A DNA stretch of 64,000 bases from Arcuatula senhousia (Eukaryota > Mollusca > Bivalvia > Mytilida > Mytilidae): NCBI GenBank assembly GCA_963971305.1, contig OZ020305.1, positions 1,459,001 to 1,523,000 of the forward strand, in the 5' to 3' direction. The first letter of the stretch is position 1. Each line of letters starts with the position of its first letter. The translations under genes and the position numbers were made by a program. Positions 1 through 15,200 of the stretch are shown here, one piece after another. The notes under the pieces were generated by a model, which searched no databases, was not told the origin of the DNA, and saw only the letters and a list, made by a program, of their open reading frames with translations.

Positions 1-218
1 AATGTATCTGTTACCAGGTCCCCCTGCCTAAGGGATTAAATATTCAAAGGGACATACATGTAACTTCCTAAAATATTGGATTTTGACCTTATTTAATAAT
101 GCTTTGCAAATGCTGTTGTTTCTATGAGATGCATAATTATGACAACGAGATGTAAAATCCATAGATTTTATTGAGCCCATACTTCATTACTGATACTATT
201 TATTTATTAGTTAGTTAC

Positions 219-3200
219 CTTATAAGACAAAGAATTGATTCCTGCCATATGCCCTGTCAATGTGTATTTCTCCTTTCCTGTGGCCACATCCCACACTTTC
301 AAATTGAAATCCACAGATGATGTCACCTATAAATACAGTTAGAAATGTGTTAGAATGTTATATTGTTTGTATTTGAATATAATATCAGATTGAAGAGCAC
401 AGATGATGTATGATATATTTGTTCAGTTCAAGGCATTCATTATCATACTGATTTCAATATCTATATATTCATTATTGACATATTTTGTGAGACGGTCTCC
501 TCACTGGAATTCTTTTTATACCTAGTAATATTTTAAAATTCTTATTCATTTACAAAATAAATAAAACAAATAGCCATTCCTCCTAAACCAAGTTAATTTT
601 AACATTGACACTGCCCTGTGGTCCATGGCTAGTCCTTGTGATAATCCTGTAATATCTTAACTGAGGTTTGTGTCCTTTCAAAGTTTGGTAATGTCATTCT
701 CAGCCCCATTCTCAATGCAACATAATGCTAGAACAGCTCCTTTCTTACCAAGTAATCAGCCATATTTGACCATTATCAGCCAGTTTTCCAGTCTTTGTGA
801 AAGTTATTAAAATCTTCACTTACTGTGGCTAAAACCCATTTGTTAAATCAATATTCATCCCCTCCCCCAATTGTGCATTAGCATCCTCCTTTACCAAATA
901 ATCAGCCACATTTGACCACTTGCAGCCTCTTATTCAGTTTCTGTAACAATGGTGTAATGCCTTTATTGAGACTCAAATCCTTTGGTTAACCCCAATGCTA
1001 TGAATGTAATCAGCCATATTTAACCATTACAGCCAGTTATCCAGTCTTTATGACAATCATGTAAAGTCTTCACCAACTGTAACTGATACCATTTGGTTAA
1101 TCAGAACCCCCTCCCTAATGTTGAAATACCCCCACTTACCAAGAAATCAGCCAGATTTGACCATTGGCAGCTAGTTATCCAGTTTTTATGACAATCATGT
1201 AAAGTCTTCTCCAACTGTGGCTCAAACCCTTTGGTTAATCAGAACCCCCTCCCTAATGCTAAAATACCCCCACTTACCAAGTAATCTGCCAGATTTGACC
1301 ATTGACAGCCAGTTATCCAGTCTTTATGACAATCATGTAAAGTCTTCACTAACTGAGGCTCATACCCTTTGGTTAATCAGAACCCCCTCCGTAATGCTGA
1401 AATACCCCCACTTACCAAGTAATCTGCCAGATTTGACCATTGGCAGGCAGTTATCCAATCTTTATGACAATCATGTAAAGTCTTCACTAATTGAGGCTCG
1501 TACCCTTTGGTTAAATCAGTAACCAGATAAATTTTCACACTCTAAAAAACACAATAATAACAATTTAATCAATGTTATAACTAAGCCTTACAAATGAATT
1601 ACTTTAACAAAGATATTCTGTGAAAGTAATATATTTTGTGGGTCAGGCAAACATGAAATTTAATTTGGGTCCATCAATTAAGTAATTGTCTATATTCTTT
1701 TTAACTTTTACAAACTTAAATAATGTATTTTTCAAATCCACAAATTTCATGAATACTCAAAAATGCATTAATTTCTTTCCAATCCAGGAATATTGATATA
1801 TATATAATATATGACTTTTTTATTTTGAGATCTATTTTATCACTTGTTTTGGTGAACCCGAAGGGTGAACCAAAAAACAAGTGATAAAGTCGATCTCAAA
1901 ATAAAAAAGTCATATATTCTCTTTATCAGTTATCAATTGTGACGTAACGTACTGACCCGATAATTTCGGTGATACACACCTGTTCGTGAGACAGACTTTA
2001 TCAGCCAGTACACATCAATGAAAAATGTACTAATTACCGATAACAATGAATATTAGTATTGTCAAAGAATTAAATCAAAATATAGATGTTCATCACTCTT
2101 TCCAGAGTGTGCATTGGTTGGTGTTTAAGGCCCATTTCGACGCACCTTGGCCATACAGGGTGGTCAGTTTTTATGGTGGATGAAACCTGAATACCCAGAG
2201 GAAACCACAGACCTTGGGCAGGTTACTCAGACAAACCTAATAACAAACAGGTGGGGAAGTCTTGTTTTTGTAAATTACAAGTGTGACTCACACATCACCT
2301 GATAGGTGATCAGGTAGTGATCAATAGTGTGGTATTGAAACCTTTACAGAACAGTACCAAAGTCAGTTATAGTTTAGCCTCAGGTGATCAATTTCATATC
2401 TGTTTATTCATTGTTTTTTTTTTTGTGTTTTGTGGCATTGTCCCAGACTTTTCAGACTTTTGGGGTTCAAATGTCCCTTTGTCTCTTTCAGCAAAGATAT
2501 ATTTAATCACAATATACATATATATTTATGATAAATACAATGTTGCAATGACAATAAATTTGGCAAGGGCACAACAGGTGAGTGTCTAGGCAGAATACAA
2601 TGATATGATAATAGTAGAAGATAATGTGATGCAGAATAAGTGTGCCCATACAATCCACACCATATGCCCCCTAGTTTCTTAGATTGGGCATAATAACTTG
2701 AACTTACAGCATCTCTGCTGGCAGTGGCCAAATGTTTGCCATCTTTGTCAAAAGTACAGCTAGTGACTGGTCCTACATGATCTCTGAATGTGGCAAGGGA
2801 TTTCATCTGGGACCTGTAAATAACAATAATAGATACAATAGAATTCAAAAGTATTTACCATAATTGCTGAATGTAGCCAGGAAGGTCATCTGTATGGCAA
2901 GCCAAACTGGACAAAAGTCAATATTTATTTATATTAATAATTCAATTATTAATATAAATAATTATTTATTAATATAAATAATTCATTTATTTATATTAAT
3001 AATTCAATTATTAATATAAACAATTTGATTTATTTATATTAATAATTCAAAGTGGAATTATTAATATAAATAATTCATTTATTTATATCAATAACTTATT
3101 TATTTATATTAATAAATGCATTATTTATATTTATAATTCTTTTATTTATATCAATAATTCTTTTATTAATATAAATAATTCAAGTAGATTTATTTATATT

Positions 3201-6200
3201 AATAATTCATTTATTTATATAAGTAATTCATTTATTAATATTAATAATTCATTTATTAATATTAATAATTCATTTATTAATATTAATAATTCATTTATTA
3301 ATATTAATAATTCATTTATTGATATAAACAATTCATTTATTAATATAAATAAATGAATTATTGATATAAATAAATGAATTATTTATATTAATAATTCCAC
3401 TTTGAATTATTAATATAAATAAATCGAATTGTTTATATTAATAATTGAATTATTAATATAAATAAATGAATTGTTTATATCAATAAATGAATTATTAATA
3501 TTAATAAATCGAATTATTGATATTAATAAATTAATTATTGATATTAATAAATGAATTATTGATATTAATAAATGAATTATAAATATACATAAATGAATTA
3601 TTAATATACATAAATGAATTATAAATATACATATATGAATTATTAATATAAGTAATTCGGCCATTTATTGATATAAGTAAATGAATTGTTTATATAAATA
3701 AATGAATTGCTTATATTAATAAATGAATTGCTTATATTTATAAATGAATTATTTATATTAATAAATGAATTATAAATATTAATAAATGAATTATTAATAT
3801 AAATAAATATCGACTTTTGTCCACTTCGGCTTGCCATACATCTGGTATCTTAAACATTCAAATTAATTACAAAAAATAACCACTTTGATAAGTCTTCATG
3901 AACCTTGCTGAGATTTTGGTCACTCAGAGGTGTACAATCCACTTCTTAAATTTTTAAGGTGGCCACCATTTTTTACTACACTCCTCTCCCCCAATCAAGT
4001 TTGTCTGATATCAATGAAATTTGATTCCTTGGCATATTTTGATGTACTAATTTGAAAGGAATTCATGTACTACATGTACTATAATTTGTCTGCATCTCTA
4101 TACAAGGATACATTTCGTACTTACTCCTCTTTTTTACCACCAGGGAGTCTGTACAGTGTACAGGTAAATTCTTCAGATCCAACAGCCAACAACTGGGCTG
4201 AATTATCTAAACACAGAACTGGTTTGGTGTTGTCAGAAATCCTGTACTTCAACTTTCCTGATGTGGAATTCATTACCTGAAATACATGATCAGTGGTCAA
4301 TGAAGTCTATGAGGCATTCAAAATCTGTACTTTAGGAAATCAATTTTCAAATCAAAGTTTCTTAAGTTTTTAAGAATTTGTGACCTTGGCCTTTTTAATC
4401 AAATGACTCTACATATCCAATGACAAAAACTAATTTACTTAATTATTATAAAGATACATATGAAATACCAATTTTTCTGAGTGAAATAAAATCCAGTCAA
4501 GTCACAGTGTGAGCCAACAAAAATTTTTCACTCAAGCTTCTTTTCCCACCAATATGTCAATTTTGACATTGTAAATATGATTGCTGATGATTGAATTCCA
4601 CTCCAATCATTAAAAAGCAACAAAATATTGAGGTTTTATCTATATTACACATACAGTAATTAATGGATCTCCTTAAAAACAAACTAAAATTACTCATGCG
4701 TGTGAATGCTACTATGATTAAACTCCTATTTTGGTTATTTACTCATTTTCCAATTAAGTATCCCATATTAAAATATACTTACCGAGACTGTATTATCATC
4801 TGATCCAGCTATTACGCAACCATTCCCTATATACTTAATACATCTGACTGAGGCTGTGTGGTGCTTGTGGCTGTAGATTTCCCAACCTGTAAAACAAGAA
4901 AATCTGTGAGCTTATATTCCCTACTGATACCCCCTCTCAACAAAATTATGCCTTCAGTAGAAACTTTAGGGTTCGGTAAACATGTAAATGATCTTAGAGC
5001 ATACAATTGCTATACACTATATTGTAATATTGGATAAAAGTATATGAAAATTAATATACCACTAAGAATACTACAACTGAGAAAAAACAATATGTTTTCA
5101 TACTTTATTTGGAAGTCATAAATATCAGACTTCTATGTCTTGCAGTTGCTTAAAAAACAGATGGAAATTATGTTACAGAAGAAAAGAAGAATGAATGGAT
5201 GGATGGCCTAGGGTAAAACAGTATACCCCCTCTTCTACAAAGCAGACATATAAAAGATTTCCAAGAAAATGCAGAGAATACAATTAGAAATTTTATTATC
5301 TTTCTTTCACAGCTATCATACATAGACTTTATATTTTTAAATAGAAAAGGAATAAGGATGCTTGTTTTTCTATATAGCAAATACAATATATATAACAGGT
5401 AATTTTTACAGGTTTCATGGTTTGCAAAACACTTATGTATACTTAGTTTGAGTGGTAAACTTCTGGCTATTTTACTCTATAAAATATTATAGCCCCCCAA
5501 AATCTGACCTGTTGATACATCAAATGATCTGATATCTCCGCTATGATATCCTACATAGATGGCGTCGTTGTCTGGATCTAATGCTACAGACATAGCAGCT
5601 CCATAGTCTCCCTCTATACACTGGACTGGTTTACCAAGGTTACCAGACCAAACCTATAATTAAGTATACATACACATGTAGAAAGGAGATAAACAAGACC
5701 AATCCATGTCTTGATCTATATGGCTCGACAGAAAATGACTTATTTAAACATCACACCCAAATTTTGTTTTTAATAATACTAAGAGTATATTCAATTTGTT
5801 TTAACAAATCTTTAATGTGTTTGTAATCCTTGAATAAATTTTCAGCTGTATTGTTTTAGAGGTCTAGATTTAAAATACTACATGTAGAACCATGATAAGG
5901 CAACAATTACACCCATATCACTTCTAGACACTAGAAGGTTAAGGGTAATGGAGGTAAAAATAGGACATCTAGTGGGACATAAATTCAATTAAGTAAAAGA
6001 ATGGATTACCTTGACCTTGTGATCATCGCTAACGGTTACCAATTCTTTACCAGAAGGTGAAAAGGTCAACTTGTTAATTGGTAAGGAGTGACCTTTGATA
6101 TTTCCAACCTAAAATAAAGAAAACATTGTTATCAGTAGCTGAGAAAAGATGATGTGAATGGTAAACAAAGATAATGCCTTTTTTGAAATATATCAAAGCT

Positions 6201-9200
6201 AAATGGTAAATGGAACAATATATTCAGTAAGAGGCATAGATGACGAGAATAATAAAAGGAAGCACTTCAAATAATTCTTCATGATTTACAAACCAAAAAA
6301 AAATGTAAGTTAGGACTAATACCTGAAGATATTAACCTGTGTACCAGCAATAGCTAACCAAAGCTTGACATCACCATCTAATGAGGCTAAGGCTATATGT
6401 CTTCCTGAGTTGGGGACTGGGGGATACTGAGCTAGCTCGGACAGATATCGGTACATATATCACTGGTTTAAGATATTTACCTGTGTACCGGTAGTGGCAG
6501 ACCAAAGTTTGACATCACCATCTAATGAGGCTGACGCTATATGTCTACCTGAGTTGGGGAGGGGGAGGGGGGGGGTACTGAGCTAGCTAGGACAGATACG
6601 GCACCAATATCACTGGTTTTAAATATTTACCTGTGTACCGGCAGTGGCTGACCAAAGTTTGACATCACCATCTAATGAAGCTGAAGCTATATGTCTTCCT
6701 GAGGGAGAGTAGGCAACATCTCGGACTGATGTCGAGTGTCCACGCAGAACCTGTGTTCAATAAAATAGAAATACAATCTTTAACTTGGAAAAAGCTGTCT
6801 GCCTTTTCTATAGGAACTTTTAAAACCTATATAATTAAATGTTGCAAAATACATTTTTTTAGTTTTTTTTCCTAGAGCTCGTACATTACTTTCTTAATTT
6901 GTCTGTTTCTTATTGATAAAGCCACTAAAAACTTACAGATTTATTAATGAAAGATGTCTCAGATCTTTATTATATTGTAACAACTCAGGGGTGTGTGTTC
7001 TAGTCTTGCTGTTACCTAACTGTGCTAGTGTGTGTCTTAGACCAGTTTAGAGTTTTGAATCGCTCACTAATATAAATAAACACAATGTTTCAATGGTAGC
7101 TTTCCTGTGGCTGGCAAGGCACTGGTTCAATTACAACAGAGATCAAGATAACATTTCTTATCCTTTATTCACGGCTTGTGAATAATAAATAATATAACAT
7201 CAAGTTAAAATCCCTCAGAACGAGAATAATATAAGGAACCCCCCCCTTAAAACGTTATCAGGAACATCGTAGTGAGATCGTAGTAAATTTATTCAATGGA
7301 CTGGAACATCTAGGTCAGGAAATAGAACGGACGGGTACTCGGAACTGGCCAGGAATCCGAGGAAGACTGGGTTGTTCTCACTCTGGCTTAGAAAGCAACA
7401 TGATGGATCCAAAGGTCCTCGACCTAAAGGGTTCGTCCACAGTCTTAGTGTGGCGCAGCGCGTCTTCGCTATTTAAACAAACTCCACACTATGGAGTGTG
7501 GATCTCCAATCAATCAATGTGGACTGTGGAGGTGTGGCGTAATCTTAATGATTTCATTGGTTGACACACAACAATCGATGTGAATAGTAAACTTCCGGTT
7601 TTCCGGTACACAACAATAACAAATGGCGCCGATTTCAAAGATAAACAATCTTTCTCACTACGATCGACGGGGAATGGGGGCTTACAATGAAAAGGGTTAC
7701 AATAAATATCCCTAGCATGAATAAATGAAGGAGGTGAGCAACGCATGTGAGAAATAATAAATAAACTAAAGCTGGCACATGGCTGGGAACAAGCCATGGT
7801 CCTAAAAGGGTAAAATAATGAGAACTAACCATCCTTACACAATTCCCAAAATATTCCCATACATATATAAATATACACAATAATACAATCTCAAAGTGTC
7901 AATGTCTCTCTCAACCACATATTCAGCACGGTCACGATACAAAGAGAATGAAAGCTGAGTGGTTGACCCTTACCTAACTCATATTTTACATTACAATAAA
8001 TACAAAATGTGAAGGCTTACCCTTAGCCGTAACACTACCCCCCACCTCGGGTTAAGGTTCGTCCTCGAACTAAAAAGAAATGGACATCTACCTAACACAA
8101 TCCTACCTAACCCCTTAACACGGAAGTCTTCATCTGTACAAGTACTGTCAGTATGCCAGGTATCTCGACAAATAGATTTACATCTCTGGACACACGACTT
8201 AAATGTTTATTGATACATCTCTGGTAATGAGATGCTCACGTAAAAGCTGAGCAAGATATGGATATAATGGTACATCAATTTATGGGTCGTCACACACAAA
8301 TCACAATAACATGGACAGGAACTTCAACACACTAATAACAAGACTGGTTTATCCCATTACATTAGAATGAAATGGCCATTGGTTAATAACAAGGTTGTCG
8401 TAACAACTCCAATGGATCCTTGATAATACACACAAGCAAAGGTAAGGAAAACACATAAACAACACAGAAATACAAGTAAGATATTCAGGTTCTTCAGGCT
8501 ATCACTGAAGTTATACTGCAACAATATGGTATCGTCACAACAACGGTATGGTCTGGTCTCCAGAATCACTGAAGATCATCTCAGAACTTTCCTGAGGCTA
8601 CAAAATATTACTGATGCTCCAGACTTTTCTGAAGGCTTACACTAACACTTTACAAGGGTTCTCCAGACTGTCACTGGAAATATTCTCAGACGTTTACTGA
8701 GCTCTACATTTAACGTTTAAAGTTCTATAAACCAACAAGTACACTTAGGTCTGTACTCCATGGTCATGGACATCATGAACAGTAGTAAAAAAATCCAGTA
8801 TACACTATTCATTGGAAACATGAATAATAAGACAACAATATAAATACAACATCAAAATATAACTTGATGGTTCCTACAGCACAAAGTGAAACTAATCACG
8901 TCATAGACAAGGGCCTGGTAGGTAACATTTGGGAACACAAAGACACATTTTATAAACAACATTTTCTTCTTTGAATATGCATTTCCCATATTCAATACAC
9001 AACAATAATACAACTTCAAGGTTTAAATTCATTGGAAAGATTTCATCAAAACTCACGCACATTAATTTGGTTTAACATATAACATAAAAATTCATGGTAT
9101 CTGAATGTACTACAAACAGCTTTAAATGGAAATTAATATATTGGTCTTGAAGGACAATCCCTCTTAATATGCCCTCTTTGACCACATTTGTGACAATTCT

Positions 9201-12200
9201 TATTTGTCATTTCTCTAACTGGGCCCTGGTCCCAGACTGGATTGTCTGAGTCAACTGCTTGTGTCAAAACTGGAGGGTCATGTTTTATTTTGAAGGCTTC
9301 ATATCTAAGTGCTAAATTCAATGCATCATCAATTTTGTCACAACTATGTTGGCATATGGCCCATTCAAGGTTTCGATCATTTAGGGAATCCCTAAAACAC
9401 TTATAGGCAATGCTTTCCCTAATGTCTGGGGGTGCTGATGGCCAAGCAAGTCTTACTAGTCTTTTGATGTCTTGGGCTAACTCTGGCAAGGTTTCACCTT
9501 TTCTTCTTTTTCGCCAGTCTAACTGGTGCAGGTATAACTCTGCATTATTATTGGGTGCAAAGTGTCTAGTAAAAATCTCAATAAGGTAAAAATAATTAGG
9601 GGGAACACTTAATAAGTCAAAGTCACTGACAGTGGCCAAAGCTGGACCTTGCAAACAAGCAATTAACTGTAAGGCTTTAACATCATTGGACCAACTATTC
9701 AACTTAGACACAGCTTCAAAGTGAACTATATAATCTGACCAGTTGGTACTTCCATCATAGGTATTTGGTTTGGTATAACCCACATTCATAACTTGGTTAC
9801 ACTGAGGATAGTGCCTTTTATTGGAGTCAACACTATTCAAATGTAACTGAGGGGTATTTTCAGCTTCCCTAATTGGTTCAAACCTACTATATATCTCAGG
9901 GTCTATTTGGATATGTGCCCTGGGTCTGCTTTGGGAAGGAACACTTAAGTTTTCATACTGGATTTGGTTATTATCAATAGGAACAAAGGGTCTTGGTTCT
10001 GGTGTACTTGGGTTATTTATAGGTTGGCCTTGGTTTGGTACACAATTTGGTCTATCTGATATCAATAAGTCCCTAAGGTCATCCATTTTATCTGAAGACC
10101 TATTAAATCTCTCATTTAACCTGGTCTGGCTTTGTTTTATTTCTAACAATTTAAATTCACACTGTTTCATTCTTTCATGAAATGAGGAATTCAACAAGTT
10201 TATATCTCTAATAGGTGAATTTCTAATTTGGCCATGGTCTGGTGTTTCAGGTCTTGAGTTTTCACCACTATCTAAGGAGGACAACTCATTATCATGAATA
10301 TCTTGGCTATGGTTAGACATGGTTATTGTCAATCTTTAAAATGGCAGCACTGGTTTTAACTTCCAGAATCTCTACTGAGGCAAAGAATTTTTAACGTATC
10401 CCACCGCCGAACACCAAATGTAACAACTCAGGGGTGTGTGTTCTACTCTGGTTGTGACTTAACTGTGTCAGTGTGTGTCTTAGACCAGTTTAGAGTTTTG
10501 AATCGCTCACTAATATAAATAAACACAATGTTTCAATGGTAGCTTTCCTGTGGCTGGCAAGGCACTGGTTCAATTACAACAGAGATCAAGATAACATTTC
10601 TGATACTTTATTCACGGCTTGTGAATAATAAATAATATAACATCAAGTTAAAATCCCTCAGAGCGAGAATAATATAAGGAACCCCCCCCTTAAAACGTTA
10701 TCAGGAACATCGTAGTGAGATCGTAGTAAATTTATTCAATGGACTGGAACATCTAGGTCAGGAAATAGAACGGACGGGTACTCGGAACTGGCCAGGAATC
10801 CGAGGAAGACTGGGTTGTTCTCACTCTGGCTTAGAAAGCAACATGATGGATCCAAAGGTCCTCGACCTAAAGGGTTCGTCCACAGTCTTAGTGTGGCGCA
10901 GCGCGTCTTCGCTATTTAAACAAACTCCACACTGTGGAGTGTGGATCTCCAATCAATCAATGTGGACTGTGGAGGTGTGGCGTAATCTTAATGATTTCAT
11001 TGGTTGACACACAACAATCAATGTGAATAGTAAACTTCCGGTTTTCCGGTACACAACAATAACAAATGGCGCCGATTTCAAAGATAAACAATCTTTCTCA
11101 CTACGATCGACGGGGAATGGGGGCTTACAATGAAAAGGGTTACAATAAATATCCCTAGCATGAATAAATGAAGGAGGTGAGCAACGCATGTGAGAAATAA
11201 TAAATAAACTAAAGCTGGCACATGGCTGGGAACAAGCCATGGTCCTAAAAGGGTAAAATAATGAGAACGAACCATCCTTACACAATTCCCAAAATATTCC
11301 CATACATATATAAATATACACAATAATACAATCTCAAAGTGTCAATGTCTCTCTCAACCACATATTCAGCACGGTCACGATACAAAGAGAATGAAAACTG
11401 AGTGGTTGACCCTTACCTAACTCATATTTTACATTACAATAAATACAAAATGTGAAGGCTTACCCTTAGCCGTAACAATATTATATTTTTTTTTCAGAGC
11501 ATAATTCCCATTCCCGTTCCTTAATTTTCCTCAATCCTACAGATATTCCCACATAAAACTTACAGCTTTTCTCTGTTTGTGGAAGATGTCCCAAATCTTC
11601 AAGGTGGCATCCCAACTTCCTGTTACAATCAGTTGACCTTCAGGGTGGAAATCTACACAGTTTACTGGGCTAAAAGTAGAAGTTATAAAATATACATTAT
11701 ACTAATTATATAAAATGTATGTAAAAAGCATGACATAATCAACTGGGGGTATTAAACTGTAATTCCATTGTATGTTAAGTTAAACATTTGTCAATATCCC
11801 TCTTGAAAAGCTGTGAGCATAAGCACACAATAAGCCAATTAGTACACCCCCACTAGGCCACTACCCCTATCCCTAAATTTGAAGGTGCATACTACATCAT
11901 ACATGTATAATAAAGAGTCATAATATAATAAATACAACTATAAGTACCTTCCAATAAGTAATTCACAGTTTCTGTCTCCTTTGGTGACGTTCCATATTTT
12001 AACTGTACAATCCCAGGATGCAGTAGCTATGACCTTGCCTTGAAGGTCAGATGACACTGACTGCACTCGTCTGTTGTGACCACTCAATACATGTACTCTG
12101 TAGAGCAAAAAAATACTATGACCGAAATTTTATGGAAGACATTATGTGCTCATAAACAAATACAGATTTTCTATATTTTAAATGAGTACAGGCCCCAGTT

Positions 12201-15200
12201 TCATAAAACATCTAACATTTGAGATTTCCTAAAATCCTTCCTCAACTGAGAAATCTGCAATTTCATTAGTCAATATTTGAGTTAAGGATAGATTTGAGGA
12301 AATCTCAGATTTGAGATGTTTTATGAAACTTTGGCCGGATGTGTTTGTAATAGTTTTTTAATTGTCATCCTAAATAGAATTGAAATGCATTGCAGCAGGA
12401 ACTGCCTACCCTTTCAGAGCACCTGGGTTCTGATTTTAGCTGTTTTTTTTGTTTCCTTCTTGGCCTTTGGTCATGCTGTGAAGGTTGGATACATCGATAG
12501 AAGTTTCTGTAATTTTCTGATATTGTGGACGAAGGTTCTGCAGTTGTCAATACCTTCATTGTGCCTTCCCTTGATCATTTACATTATAGGTTTTGGAAAT
12601 ACAACAATAGTACTTTTATTCTTAGGTATGCAATTTTGGGGGATTAAGCAAAATTTTCTAAATCAATGGACTGGATTCATGCTTGAGGCAATTCAAAATG
12701 CGGAATGTGTCTTTTGTTTCAGACAGAAAAAGTATTTTTACAATAAATGTACATGAAACAATGATTGCAATATACTTTTTAACATTATATACCTGTGGCC
12801 TTGGTCTATGTGCCACACACTGACGGCATTGTCCAGCCCCACACTACAGAGGAAGGCTTGTCCAACAAAACATAAACTTGTTATAGCATTAGCATGGCCT
12901 CTGTAAGTATGCAGTTCCTAGAAAAGAAGATTCAGAGCTGTAACACTATCCATTTTCATTAATCAATACAATTGTGGATTTTGAAATTTCACAATGTTAT
13001 TGGTATTCATTGGATCAGCTTTTCCATGGAAACTATGCAATTGGTACCAAACAAATATTTTAAATATTTTAAATTTATTTTGTCAATAAACCTTTCGTTT
13101 TGATTTTTTTAATTGTTGATAATGTTGTAGGTTGTGTCAGGTACACTTATTCCACATCTCATTATCTTCTATTTGGAGAATGATGATGGAAGTTTTAAAC
13201 TTATCATTTCTAATTTTATCAAAACGTTTTTAAGAGTGTTTATTTAATTTGAGCACAAGGCAGATAAATGATACAAGATTTTCACATCTTAAGGCCCTAT
13301 ATTGCTTTTTATGTTCCATCTACTAAAGTAAGGGGGATATAGTTTTCCAGACTGTTGGTCCGATCGTTTGTCTGTGGTTTGTCCTAAATGTTGTGAGATG
13401 GGGCATTATGTCTGTTGGACATATTCTTGTTTATAGTTAATTCTGAATGTGTCCGATACCAAATTAAACTTGCTGAAAATGTTGAAAAGCTTACCTTTCC
13501 TGTGTTGAAGTCGTACAGCCTTACTAAGCAGTCCATACCACCACAGGCAATCTTACCTTTCCTGTGTTGAAGTCGTACAGCCTTACTAAGCAGTCCATTC
13601 CACCACAGGCAATCTTACCTTTCCTGTGTTGAAGTCGTACAGCCTTACTAAGCAGTCCATTCCACCACAGGCAATCTTACCTTTCCTGTGTTGAAGTCGT
13701 ACAGCCTTACTAAGCAGTCCATACCACCACAGGCAATCTTACCTTTCCTGTGTTGAAGTCGTACAGCCTTACTAAGCAGTCCATTCCACCACAGGCAATC
13801 TTACCTTTCCTGTGTTGAAGTCATACAGCCTTACTAAGCAGTCCATTCCACCACAGGCAATCTTACCTTTCCTGTGTTGAAGTCGTACAGCCTTACTAAG
13901 CAGTCCATTCCACCACAGGCAATCTTACCTTTCCTGTGTTGAAGTCGTACAGCCTTACTAAGCAGTCCATTCCACCACAGGCAATCTTACCTTTCCTGTG
14001 TTGAAGTCATACAGCCTTACTAAGCAGTCCATTCCACCACAGACAATCTTACCTTTCCTGTGTTGAAGTCATACAGCCTTACTAAGCAGTCCATTCCACC
14101 ACAGACAATCTTACCTTTCCTGTGTTGAAGTCATACAGCCTTACTAAGCAGTCCATTCCACCACAGGCAATCTTACCTTTCCTGTGTTGAAGTCATACAG
14201 CCTTACTAAGCAGTCCATTCCACCACAGACAATCTTACCTTTCCTGTGTTGAAGTCATACAGCCTTACTAAGCAGTCCATTCCACCACAGGCAATCTTAC
14301 CTTTCCTGTGTTGAAGTCATACAGCCTTACTAAGCAGTCCATTCCACTACAGGCAATCTTACCTTTCCTGTGTTGAAGTCATACAGCCTTACTAAGCAGT
14401 CCATACCACCACAGGCAATCTTACCTTTCCTGTGTTGAAGTCATACAGCCTTACTAAGCAGTCCATTCCACCACAGACAATCTTACCTTTCCTGTGTTGA
14501 AGTCATACAGTCTTACTAAGCAGTCCATACCACCACAGACAATCTTACCTTTCCTGTGTTGAAGTCATACAGCCTTACTAAGCAGTCCATACCACCACAG
14601 GCAATCTTACCTTTCCTGTGTTGAAGTCATACAGCCTTACTAAGCAGTCCATTCCACCACAGGCAATCTTACCTTTCCTGTGTTGAAGTCATACAGCCTT
14701 ACTAAGCAGTCCATACCACCACAGGCAATCTTACCTTTCCTGTGTTGAAGTCATACAGCCTTACTAAGCAGTCCATTCCACCACAGGCAATCTTACCTTT
14801 CCTGTGTTGAAGTCATACAGCCTTACTAAGCAGTCCATACCACCACAGGCAATCTTACCTTTCCTGTGTTGAAGTCATACAGCCTTACTAAGCAGTCCAT
14901 ACCACCACAGACAATCTTACCTTTCCTGTGTTGAAGTCATACAGCCTTACTAAGCAGTCCATTCCACCACAGACAATCCTACCTTTCCTGTGTTGAAGTC
15001 ATACAGCCTTACTAAGCAGTCCATTCCACCACAGACAATCTTACCTTTCCTGTGTTGAAGTCATACAGCCTTACTAAGCAGTCCATTCCACCACAGGCAA
15101 TCTTACCTTTCCTGTGTTGAAGTCATACAGCCTTACTAAGCAGTCCATTCCACCACAGACAATCTTACCTTTCCTGTGTTGAAGTCATACAGCCTTACTA

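Larger units (their letters stand above)
6976..11477 (-). mobile_element. Gag-only LTR retrotransposon (Gypsy-like, non-autonomous)
   Basis: Two direct repeats of 1,059 bp (6976-8034 and 10419-11477) bound a 2,384-bp interior with primer-binding site, gag frame and polypurine tract in correct order on the minus strand. The ends are TG...CA in inverted form (TGTTACGG and TTGTTACA). Flanking ATAT on both sides is a likely 4-5 bp target duplication. The LTRs differ at about 14 positions by eye, half of them in the first 60 bp as written, so insertion is recent. No reverse transcriptase, integrase or protease frame is visible; enzymes must come from elsewhere. It lies antiparallel to nothing: it reads in the same direction as TEP1, inside an intron. 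Confidence 0.93.

Noticed and set aside
1217..1522. Plus-strand 101-codon repetitive frame
   Set aside because: It is antisense to the 138-bp exon-edge array.
3410..3837. Ile/Asn-rich frames
   Set aside because: They are translations of the AT-rich foldback interior, low in complexity.
7510..7880. Two overlapping frames, repeated at 10953-11323
   Set aside because: They lie in both LTRs and match no domain; LTRs are normally non-coding.
12316..12756. 146-codon plus-strand frame
   Set aside because: It begins inside a palindromic MITE, lies in a TEP1 intron, and its hydrophobic sequence resembles no family; likely chance.
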